DNA of 64,000 nt from Pocillopora verrucosa (lineage: Eukaryota > Cnidaria > Anthozoa > Scleractinia > Pocilloporidae), in the NCBI RefSeq assembly GCF_036669915.1, contig NC_089314.1, positions 9,409,458 to 9,473,457 of the forward strand, written 5' to 3'. This document shows, one piece after another, positions 37,901-49,900 of the stretch (the first letter of the stretch is position 1; every line of letters begins with the position of its first letter). The notes under the pieces are model-generated. The model was not told where the DNA came from. It worked only from the letters and a program-made list of their open reading frames with translations, and ran no database searches. Made by a program: the position numbers and the translations under genes.

Positions 37901-40900
37901 GTTGGAAATGTTTTTTAGTGCATTTGTTTTGAAGTTCTTGGGCAACCAGATGAACTTACTGTGTTGATTCTGATAAAACTAGTAGATAACTTTGATATTT
38001 ATCTTGCTGGTGTAAGAAAAATTTAAAATAGGCGTGGAAAGCGCGCAGATTGTGAGGATTCATAGCTAAATGGAGTGTAATGACTGCATTTGGCTTATTC
38101 TGTGATTCATTTATTAAGCGTTTTACCTCTGGTCTCTTTCAGTGATTTTAATTGGAATCAGATAAAGGATCTTCCAGATGGCATATTTGACAACCTTAAG
38201 TGTCTGAGTTATATGTGAGTTATTCAGCGACTTTGAATGTTTTAGCGCCACTTTGTTGCATTGTTAAACAGCACGCTTTGGACGGGCCTAAGCCCTCTCC
38301 CTCCTCAAAATTGAATGAATATGTGAGACAGCCTAATAGCTAATTTGCTGGACTCCAGGGCAGGAGGTCTGGGATCAAGACTTGTTGCGTTCTTGGGCAA
38401 AACATTTGACTCTAACAGTGCCTATCCCCACCCAGTAGTATAAATGGGTACTTGTTAATTGTCAGGGAAGCCTGATGAAATGCTGGAGATAACCATGCGA
38501 TGGACTAATATCCCAACTAGGGGGAGGAGTGATACTCTTATCGCTTCATGCAAAGGAAACCAGAGTAAGTTCAGATGAGTGGGCCATTCGGCTCGACTGC
38601 GCTATGGTTATGGGTTCAAATCCCGTTCGGCCTGAATTTTTTTCAGGTCCTATTTTCAAGTACTCGTTTCAGTAGTGCTCTTAGCTGCGAGGATCTCTTA
38701 ATTTAATCTCTTCACCGCAGTGCAAATATATGAATTTCATATATTTAAAATCCTCATGCTCTATGGTATTTGAGCATCTCACAATGATAATAAACATTTT
38801 TCTTTCTTCCTTCTTGTTTCTTACATGAGAGTAAAACTCTGTGTGAGCCATTTGGGTTTGCTTTGATTCCTTTTCAGAAATCTGCATAGCAACACGCTGT
38901 CCATCTTGCGACCAGAAGTTTTTAGAAATCTCAATCGACTGAGAACATTGTAAGTTCCGAGATCTGATGCTCCTTTGTCCTTCTATTTTGTACAAGAGTA
39001 CTCAGTTAGAATAAGTGAGGAGCTGTTTGGTAAATAACTTGTTTACATATCAAATAGTGATGTAAGATTTTCAAAGGATGTCTCCAAATATGAACAATTT
39101 GTTGAAATGGAAAAAAAATATTCGTGGGTTTTAAGTAGAAACCAATTTATTTGCATCCGTGTAATTCACATGCTTATAATCCCTCTCGTGCACTCGAATT
39201 TGTAACATTACTGGATGATATGAAAAATACCTCAAGGGAAAAGGTTACTTTTATACATTTTCTGTTTTTTGCCCTCTAGTTCGACTTCTTTTGCATACAA
39301 TCAGAAATGGTGCATAGAACAAGTGCTCTTTCCCTAAATTGAATATTGAAAATCTTTCAGGGATCTGTCGTATAACAAGATCAAGGAATTACCAGTTGAA
39401 ATATTTCATGGAACAGTTTTGCTATCACACTTGTAAGTCTGTATACCACATTCGATGGATTCGGTTCAATAAAGTGTCAAAATTAAATTGGGATTGCTTT
39501 GTTTTTACTTTATTTCTCTCTCTCCTATTGGTACAGAAAACTTGCGCCACTCTCTAAACCAATTAGATACAATACTACAACCAATTACAACTTAGTTGCC
39601 CGCGTTTTAAACAGATTGGTTGGTCTTACCTTCAACTGAGTTCTCATTGGCTGTTAAAGTTACTCTCCTTTCTTCTAAATGGCCGTTGTGTTGACTTTGG
39701 TTTTGAATTTACGTCATTCATCGAAAAGCGCTCTAACAATTTCTGTCAGTAATGCGTTTTCTCATCCAATTGCACTAAAAGTAATTGGCTGAAGTAGGTA
39801 ATAGAGTTCAGTTCATGAGTATCGCTTTGTTTCGTTTTCCTCTTAAGACAGTTTAGAATTTTACGCCGTAGATGGATTTTTCATAGCATATTTAAGAGGG
39901 CTATCCTTAATATTTTTTTCTTATAGGGAACTGAGTGGAAACTCGATACAAACTTTACAGGAAAACATTTTTGAGGAGGTGGCTAACCTGCAAACATTGT
40001 GAGTGGTTTTTTTTGCAACGAAAATTAAAATGATCTCAATATCCAATTTGTTTTTCAACATTATATATAAAAACTTTGCAATATGAAATAATAATAATAA
40101 TAATAATATTGGAAATAACAATAATAATGATAATAATAACAATAATGAGAAAGCAAAATTGAATAAAATAACGGTAATCATGAAAAGTTTGCAAGAAATT
40201 GTAAAAATAATTAAAGGATGTAGCCAAGTTTCTAGCTGCTTTATATTCATCGTCACATTTGTATACATTTTTTTGGTCCAATATCTTTTCTAATTAATAT
40301 ATTAGGAAAAAAAACAAAAGCCAAAAAAAAAAGTTAATAAAAACCAAACGCAATAAAAAAATTGTTGCGGTACAAAAAACGTAACTAAGCCGAGTTTGAA
40401 CTTAGGACTCCGTAAGTGATTGTGCGACAGAATATTTATTTATCATAAATATCACTTTTTTACCTGCTAGAAGACTTCAAAGCAATAAAATTGCGCACAT
40501 CCAGAGGGACAGCTTTAAGAATCTTAAAAGATTGAGAAATTTGTAAGTATGATTCTTGATATGGTTATCAACATGAAGAGCCGGTCGGGTAAGGCGACAA
40601 AACCAGCTCTTAACTGGTAAATTCTGTGTATTTTTCTTGAGACGTTACAAATAGTCAACTGATGCCTTCATTCTGAGCTGCAAAGAACTAGATACTGAGC
40701 TTGGCGATACGCAACAAGCTGTGCCTGCTCTCTCCTGGTTTCAGATATATCCAAGTTATGAAAATAGATGTGTCTGCCACAAGCCATCAGTTAAAATGAT
40801 CTCCAACTAGAGAAGCTCTTGATTGCTGACCAACTCTCCTTTTTAGCACCTTAGGTGGTATATAGAGAACAACTTGGAGAATCTACCTACTGATTTTATG

Positions 40901-43900
40901 GTATATAAGGGTTATATAGCGCTAAGTAGATAACATTGTATTTGTATTTTTAGGCATTTGTCAAATAACAACATCTCTTTTATTCCGGATGGCCTTCTTC
41001 GAAATTGCCCTAAGCTCAAGACATTGTGAGTGCACAAAGACTTCTTTCATGAAGGGAATTTCATTAAAACATTCCTTCGTTTATTGTATTATCATTACGA
41101 AAATACTAAGACAGGTGCATGGAATTGTATCGTATGGCTTACCATACTTCGTCAAAAATAAATCCATAGAAATTTGAGCAGTTTGATGGAGACCTTTCTC
41201 ACGCCGTATGGTAAAAGGTGTTTAACCTTGCTACCTTTATCTTTTTTCTTGAATTGATGTTCATTACTAAATGTTGTCCTGTTTGATTTCATCTCAAAAA
41301 ATAGGGAGTTGGGTGACAACTTCTTGACGGCCATTCCAGACCCAATCTCAAGTAACCTTTCGTCAATACTGATCTTGTGAGTAAACTGAGTTCCCCCTTC
41401 CCACTACCCTAAGCTTGTTGTCTGAAAAAGCGATAGATTTACATTTCATTTAACTGTGAATATTTGTTCCATTTGGCAACTTCAACAAATAAACACTTAG
41501 ATACTCGTGCTTCTACCATTAAATTTAAGCTTTGTAACCTTTTTAAGGCGATGACGTAGTTTCAATAGGCGTGAATGCTTTTCCCAGTAAATTCTCTCTC
41601 TCCATTGTTTCTTGAAAATTCTCCATTTTTCTTCATGTTTTTATTTAAGGCAATCCTTGGGCTTACTGCTCTTATACTTAAAATTCATGTCCTCATGTAC
41701 ATTAGATATACTAACTAATCCATTTCATTTGATTAGTGAGGAATTGAAGTAATGAATATTCTTGTTTATTGAGTGTTTATTCACGGAGATCTGTTGTTGG
41801 CAGAGCACTGGAAAACAATCAATTTACAGCCATTCCTGAAAACATTGGGGCAATGAAGAACCTACTGCAATTGTGAGTTACTGTCGATTATGCTTTCCCT
41901 TCATAAAGTACGTAAAAGTGAACTTGAACGAGAACTTGAAGTGATAGAGGTCGTGATGAATATCCTCAAAGTTGTTTCCGTGATGTTAGCGGTGAAAGTG
42001 ATCCTGATTTCGATCCCGATCTTTGAGTCGTGAAGGTGATCTGATCGTCACTGCAGTGGTCCTCGGCGAACGACTGCCAAGTTCAGCCTCAAAGAATTCA
42101 TTTTTGACTTCTTTATCTGAGCCTCCCGAGTTTATTGTTAGGACAGCGGTCTAAATTATGTAAAGGTAGAGCTCAGCAATTCTATGAAAGGAAGAGGATT
42201 GGTTGGGAAAAGTACGACAGAAATTCTAAAATTTTGCAAAACAGTATCTATTATTGTGTTACTGTAAATTTTTTTTAGTAAACATGAATATAAAATATAA
42301 TTTTATGAAATCATACGATGTTTGAAATCATTCTTTAGAGACATGTCAAGAAACAAGATTGACCAAATTCCTGAGAGATTGTTAGGCAATCTCAATAGAC
42401 TCAAACTACTGTGAGTATTAGTATGCAACAGCTTTGTTTACAGTTCATGATTTCATCGAGTCTAAAGCAAATTTCATTTGCCCTTATTGCAAATTTCTGT
42501 AAAAAGAAAAGGTTGAGATGAAAAATGAAGGTCACAAACAACCGTCTTGCAGATGGTGGAGAAGTTATTCAACTCATACTTAATTTTAACTCAATCAGTT
42601 TTGTCTAGTGTCGAAGTGGTTTCCTTAGACTCAACCATGAAACAAATCGAGTCGACAATGTTTTCCTACAATTATTTAACGGCCTTGCAATTTCCTCATG
42701 TTTTGTTACAGTGGCAAAATTGTTCACTTTTTTCCTTACACTATGTTACAGGTCATTGCCACAAAATAATATCAGTTCCATATCAAGTCAGACTTTCTCC
42801 AATCTCACCAATCTCCAGTATTTGTAAGTTAAATATTATGATTATCACTTTTTTTTATTTCAAATCTGGAATGACTTCAATTCCTAAAGATCACGTTGAT
42901 GTTTTCAACTTTCAGATTATTGAATGATAATCGCCTTACCCACATTCCAAATCGAGCCTTTAAAAGTTTACAGAAGCTTAAAGTCTTGTAAGTTTAAGAC
43001 ATCATTACTATTTTCAATACATCTTGTATTTCTCGATTTTTCATTATTTAACGTGTGTACTTTCTCCAGAATGCTTTCAGAAAACAAAATAGAGCTCATT
43101 GGATCTAAGGCTTTCGTTTTAAGCAATTCAAGTATGAGAATGTAAGTTTTGACAAATTTCTTATTTCATATCTATCCATCCACCAATATACATCCTCTGT
43201 CCTTACATTCATTCATCTATCCCTCCATATTTCCTTGCATTTTCCTATATATCCTTCCCTCCATCTATCCGTCAGCCCGTCTGTCTGTTTATCCAGACCA
43301 TTGATTTATTTATTTTACCATCAATTCTCTTTTCCACCCATCCTTCAATTTATCTCTTACCTTATAATTTCAGGTGGCCTTTTCTCAAACATTGAAGTGA
43401 TCTTGGGACATTCTGGTTTTGTTCCAGTTTACTATAAATCAAAATTTTATTTACATCATTACAATTTAATGTTTTAGAAAAAAATTTTTTTCAATCTCTT
43501 TTTTAGATATCTGATTCGCACAGCAATGAAAGCAGTACATCTAGAGTCATTTGAGGGCATCGAGGGCCTTTCCACCAAAATGCAAGTATTAAAAACAATC
43601 CTTAATGCACAGCTTGTAGAAAAAAAAAAACAAAAACAAAAACATGAAGACATGAAGACTACTTCAATATTTTCAAAGCTTTGACAGTACCTGTCTTCCT
43701 TTTGGCAGAAGCATGAATGAGGGAGAGATAGGGTCGCTGAATTTCAACCAAGAGAACGGTTCAGTGCAATGCAGAGTGCAACTGTAAGTGTTCTGTTAGC
43801 TTTGACAATTTCTCACTAGAAGACGGTGGCAAACAGTCATTTGACATGAACAAAGGTTCAGTTTATCAGAGATGCCAAGGTGACCTTGGAAGTAAATATC

Positions 43901-46900
43901 TGTCCTTCTGTCTTCCTGTCTGTCTGTCACTCTAGCTGAATGGCTAGCTGGCTCTCTTCCTGACTGAAAAATGCAACACTTTCATACCGAAATGCAAATT
44001 CGCTGTTTACAGTATACCAGCAACCTTACTGGAGTGAGCATTTATGCAGCTCACAGGTTATTGAAACGGAAGCCTTAAGATAACATCATGCTACGTGGAT
44101 GATTTTTCCCTCGAGGCAGACCTCATTTTAGTAAAAAGGAACTAATTTCAGTGATACGTAATTGCTATTCTCTTGCTTATCTCCCTTAAATATCAAGAGG
44201 CGTTGGACAAAGCGATGAAGAGTATATAGAGTTCGATGACATAGACGAAGACATGAAGGGTGTGTTACGGAGGGTTTTGGAGCAATCCGGTTTTGCACAG
44301 TGGTCACAAGATAGCTCCAAATTTTTGCCTTGCCCTGCTGGAACATTTGTTAAATCTGCAGATAAAGGTTCCACGAGTTGTTCAGAATGTCCTCCAGGTA
44401 AGAGTGTGATCGATTACGTTCCTTTTTTAATTGAGAAAAAGATCCATTGTGAGAATTAAATCAAAACTATGCAAACTATTTCTTGAGAGTTTCCTTCGGA
44501 ATTTGCTACAGTAAAAAAAATCATTATTCGTTAATGTTGCCATTAGTTTTTATATGATAAGCTGAAATACGCACACACTTTTGATTGGTTCCCTACTTAT
44601 AATCTATTGAAGGACGGACGTATAGATAACATCACCCTTGTAGTGACAGTCAAACATTGGAAACTTCATTTAAGTAACTTTACCGGTACTCGTAATTTAC
44701 ATTGTTGATGTTATTGTTAATCCGGGATACCGATACCTTTTAGTGCCCGTCAACACATATGTCAGCGGACTCGTTCTGTGAAGACGCCATTTTGTGAAGT
44801 ATATGAAGCACGAGGTTTTTGTAGATTAAAGCCTTTAGAAACGAGGCCAAACGTTTGTTTAACTATCATAACAATTTAATCTACAAAAAAAAAAAAAAAA
44901 AAAAAAAAAACAAATGGATAAAGTCCTCAGGCCCGAGAGATTCAGCGCCGATCCAAGCACGTCTGGAGCATCAAAATCGTGGATTCACTGGCGTCGAACC
45001 TTCGAAAATTTCCTCGCCGTATTGACGGAAGAAGGCCTCGATAAATTTGGAGTCCTGACAAATTTTATTTCGCCTGCGGTATTCGAATATGTAGAAGAAT
45101 GTGCCGACTACGAATCTGCAATCGAAACTCTTCAAAATATTTTCGTGAAGCCGACGAACGAAATCCACGCCAGACACGTGCTCGCTACCAGACGACAACA
45201 GGTTGGTGAAACTCTAGACGAATATCTTCAAGCGCTCAAAACTCTCGCCAAAGACTGCAACTTTCAATCTGTCACCGCTGCCAAATATTGTGAGGAATAT
45301 ATACGGGATGCTTTCATTACTGGGCTACATTCTAACCAAATACGCCAAAGGCTACTAGAAAACAAAACTCTAGATCTGAAAACGATGTTTGACCAGGCCA
45401 GGGCGCTCGACTCTGCCATGCGCAGTTCAGAGAGTTACTCTGTCCCTCAACCTGTCAGCGTTGCAGCCTCAGCACAAGAAATGACCGCTCAGAATCCAAT
45501 CCAAGTCGACTCTGCTCAGTCAGACTCCACACTCGCTGCAATTGATTCAAAGTGCTTCTTCTGTGGAAATCCTAAACACCCTCGTTCCAAGTGTCCAGCC
45601 AGAGATGCAATTTGCAATAAATGTCAAAAGAGGGGACATTTTGCGAAAGTCTGCCGAAGCAAGGCCTCTAAACCCAGCGAAGTTTCAGCTGCTCTCTGGC
45701 CACCTACTCTTGCCACCGTAGGAATTCCCCAATCTCTTAAAGGATCAACTGCTACTGTTGTTGTCAACAAGGTCTGGAGTGTAGAAGCACTCTTTGACAG
45801 CGGAAGCAGTGAAAGCTACATACATCCAAGCCTCGTTGAAGTAGCTGCTATCTCTGTTAACCCTTCGGTCAGCCAGGTCTCCATGGCAACATCTTTGTTA
45901 AGTACAAAGACCGAGGGCTCTTGCTCTGTTACTATTAACTACCAAGGTCAAACTTATAAAGACTTTCGCCTGTTGGTTATGCCAGGGCTTTGCTCTGATC
46001 TGATTTTAGGACTCGATTTTCAGTCTCAACATGATAGTGTCACATTCAAGTATGGCGGAACAAAACCGCCGCTGTCGGTATGCAGTCTCACTACTCTGAA
46101 CATAGAGCCGCCATCACCATTTTCAAACCTCACTGCCGACTGCCATCCTATTGCTACAAAGTCCAGGCGCTACAGCAAAGAAGACCTGAACTTCATTGGC
46201 AATGAAGTAGAACGGTTGCTCAAGGAAGGCATTATTGAGCCAAGCCGGTCCCCTTGGCGGGCACAAGTAGTTGTCACAAAGGATGAAAATCACAAGAAAC
46301 GCCTAGCTATTGATTATTCCCAGACAATCAATAGATTCACCCAACTAGATGCTTTCCCGCTGCCGAGGATCAGTGATACGATCAACGAAATAGCTCAGTA
46401 CAAAGTGTTCAGTACCCTTGACCTCCAGAGTGCGTATCATCAAATACCTTTAAGAGAAGATGACAAGCCTTACACTGCGTTTGAAGCTAAAGGTGGGCTT
46501 TATCAGTTTACCAGGCTTCCTTTCGGTGTAACCAACGGTGTAGCCTACTTCCAAAGAGAAATGATGAGATTTGTTGAAGATAACCACTTGAAAGCTGTGT
46601 TTCCATACATCGACAACATAACTGTATGTGGAAAGGATCAAGCTGACCATGATGCTAACCTCATATTATTCCAGGAGGCTTCTCAAAAGGCGAATCTTAA
46701 ATTCAACGACAGCAAAAGCGTCTTCTCTGCTCAACGACTGCCGTTACTGGGATATGTCATTGAAAATGGTTCTATTAGTCCAGACCCCGAAAGATTAAGG
46801 CCTCTACTGGAGCTCCCACTGCCGCAAAGCTCAAAGGCTCTTAATAGATGTCTGGGACTTTTCTCTTACTATTCTCAATGGGTTCCTTGTTTCGCCGACA

Positions 46901-49900
46901 GAATTAAACCCATAACCAGCTGTAGATCATTTCCTTTATCTTCTGAAGCACAGAAAGCATTTGAAGACTTAAAGAGGATCATTGCCAAAGCTGCTGTCTC
47001 TGCCATAGACGAGAGTATTCCATTTGAGGTGGAAACAGACGCCTCAGATGTAGCGCTAGCCGCTACCCTAAATCAGAAGGGCAGACCTGTAGCCTTTTTC
47101 TCCCGCACCCTTCAAGGTAGTGAACTGAAACACTCTGCTGTAGAAAAGGAGGCTCAAGCAATAGTTGAGTCGGTCAGGCACTGGAGACATTTTCTCACCG
47201 GGTCCCACTTCACTCTAAAAACGGACCAAAAGTCAGTTTCCTACATGTTCAACCAGCGTCATCAAGGAAAGATTAAGAATGACAAGATAATGCGCTGGAG
47301 GATTGAACTGAGTTGCTATAGCTTTGACATAGAGTATCGACCAGGCAGAGATAATGTAGCACCGGATACCTTCTCACGAGCCACGTGTGCTTCTAGCGTC
47401 AGTGATGCTCTCTACAAGCTCCATGATTCGCTCTGTCACCCTGGGATTACCCGATTATGGCATTTTATTCGAGTCAAGAACTTGCCTTATTCTCTAGAAG
47501 ATGTTAGGAGGACTGTGAACTCCTGTCCAATCTGTTGTGAATGTAAACCGGTATTCCACCGCCCGGACCCAGTTCAACTTATAAAAGCTACCCAACCCTT
47601 TGAACGAATCAACATTGACTTTAAAGGGCCACTTCCTTCCAACGACAAGAATAAATACTTCCTGAATGTTGTTGATGAGTTTTCACGGTTCCCGTTCGTT
47701 TTCCCTTGCCCTGATGTGTCTACTCCGACCGTTATAAAGTGTCTCACCACATTGTTTTCTCTATTTGGTATGCCTGCCTATGTGCATTCTGACAGAGGGG
47801 CTTCGTTTATGAGTCAAGAGTTACGGGAATTCCTCTCTAGCAAAGGTGTATCTACAAGTCGTACAACCAGTTATAACCCCACATGTAATGGTCAAGTTGA
47901 GAGGTACAATGGCACTGTATGGAAGGCGATTACAACGTCTCTTAAGTCAAAGAAGCTTCAGGCAGAACAGTGGCAATTGGTCCTGCCAGATGTGTTGCAC
48001 TCGATCCGTTCTCTTCTGTGCACCGCAACGAATGAGACTCCGCATGAACGTTTCCTGAACTTTTCACGCCGTTCATCCACAGGTAGTTCGATCCCCTCTT
48101 GGCTGGCTGAACCTGGCCCTGTTTATGTAAAGCGTCATGTACGACACAGTAAGTTTGATCCTCTGGTTGAAAAAGCTGATGTTCTCCAGACCAATACTCA
48201 CTACGCTCACGTTCGTTACCCTAATGGCAGAGAAACAACAGTTTCAACCAAGAATCTTGCTCCTTGTGGTCAAGTGGAACTTCTAGAACCACCCTCTTCA
48301 ATCCAGCTCCCAGTCGTTAAACCCAATATTTCTAGTGAGTTTTCTCCCGTCAACGATCATCATGTTGATAAGACGCAAGAACCAACTAAAGAACCAGAAC
48401 CCACAGAATTGAGGAGATCACAGCGAGAGCGCCGCCCTGTAGATAGGCTCAATTTATAGGAAGGGGTGAATGTAGTGACAGTCAAACATTGGAAACTTCA
48501 TTTAAGTAACTTTACCGGTACTCGTAATTTACATTGTTGATGTTATTGTTAATCCGGGATACCGATACCTTTTAGTGCCCGTCAACACATATGTCAGCGG
48601 ACTCGTTCTGTGAAGACGCCATTTTGTGAAGTATATGTAGCACGAGGTTTTTGTAGATTAAAGCCTTTAGAAACGAGGCCAAACGTTTGTTTAACTATCA
48701 TAACAACCCTCAACAATCGTTCACCTTCTTTAGTATATAAACAAATAGATTCCATATTTCCGTTGGTCTGTTCAGGAGTAAATAAAATTTGGTAAGGACA
48801 TCAGGGCTACACTCGGCTGCGCCTCGTGTGCCACTTTTTTGTTCTAACCACATTTTGACTTCAGCTGTGATCTATTACTGAACAGATGCACGACAACATG
48901 GAATCTATTTTCTAAATATTGCGTATCTCTAAAATAGTACGTTACATTAACTAGCGAATTTAACGCACCCTTCACCTGTAGAATACATGTAGTGATCTCA
49001 AGGTTAGCCTGCTGGACGCCGGATTAAAATGCCTGAACCTGACTTTTAATGTATTAAAAGAAGCGGAAGCATTAAAGTTTAACACCTGAATAGAGAGTTA
49101 AGGCTCTAAATTGCTTTTTTTTTCTTTTCATGGCTTCTTGTTTCAGGAGGCTTTTTTTCCGATACCTTAGCATACGTCAGCGACCAGTGTAAAAGATGCC
49201 CGAACGGGACATTTGTTTCACTCGATAAAAAGCCAGGAAGGCGAGCATTGGATTGTGTCGCATGCCCCCAAGGTAGCAGAAGCTAAAAGATATGCAACTG
49301 TCGATATATATGTAACAACGTCTACTATAAAATTTCAACCCTAACCCAAACAAGATCAAACTTTTCATACGAAGAAAGATTTTTGCAGAAGAATTCTTCA
49401 CCTAGCATTAACAGTCAGTTAATTAGATTCTTTTTTCGATGCTGCCTTTTTTTCAGTTAGCTAAGACAAAAATATGATCACTGATACATGAACGCCACTC
49501 CGAGATTAACTTGTTTAGCCAGCCAACTCAGATACAGTTAAAATGGTTCAGGCATCTATGCATCTCTGATGTCATCTTATAACGATCAAAATCTTCTTTA
49601 CAGGAACGGATACAAACTCTTTTGCCGGATTCCGTGCTTGTAAATGTCTACAAGGATTTTATCGTACCCACCTGTTTAAGGGCTGTAAGGCTTGTCAAAA
49701 AGAAGGCTTCCTGTGTATAGACGACTACGTCACACTCAAACCAGGATTTTGGTGGAGGTGGTATAATGATGTGTACAAAGGCATGTACCAGAACTTTACT
49801 CTCAACCTGCGGTCTTCGAAGCCTTCCATCGAAAATAACGAAGTTGAGTATAGTTTTGATCTACCGTTAGCCTACGAATGCCCAAGAAAGGAATCTTGCC

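Larger units (their letters stand above)
44639..48705 (+). mobile_element. Ty3/gypsy-type LTR retrotransposon, apparently complete and recent
   Basis: A 4,067-bp element with two 235-bp LTRs beginning TGT and ending ACA, flanked by a 5-bp target duplication ACCCT (44634-44638 and 48706-48710). The LTRs differ at only one base that I can see (GAAGCA in the 5' copy, GTAGCA in the 3' copy), so insertion is recent. One uninterrupted gag-pol frame fills the interior. It lies in the intron of the LRR receptor gene between 44397 and 49147, in the same orientation, so its own transcription start and poly(A) site could affect the host transcript. Confidence 0.95.

Noticed and set aside
38570..38640. 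tRNA gene
   Set aside because: A B-box-like GGTTCAAATCC is present, but no A box, cloverleaf or acceptor stem could be drawn.
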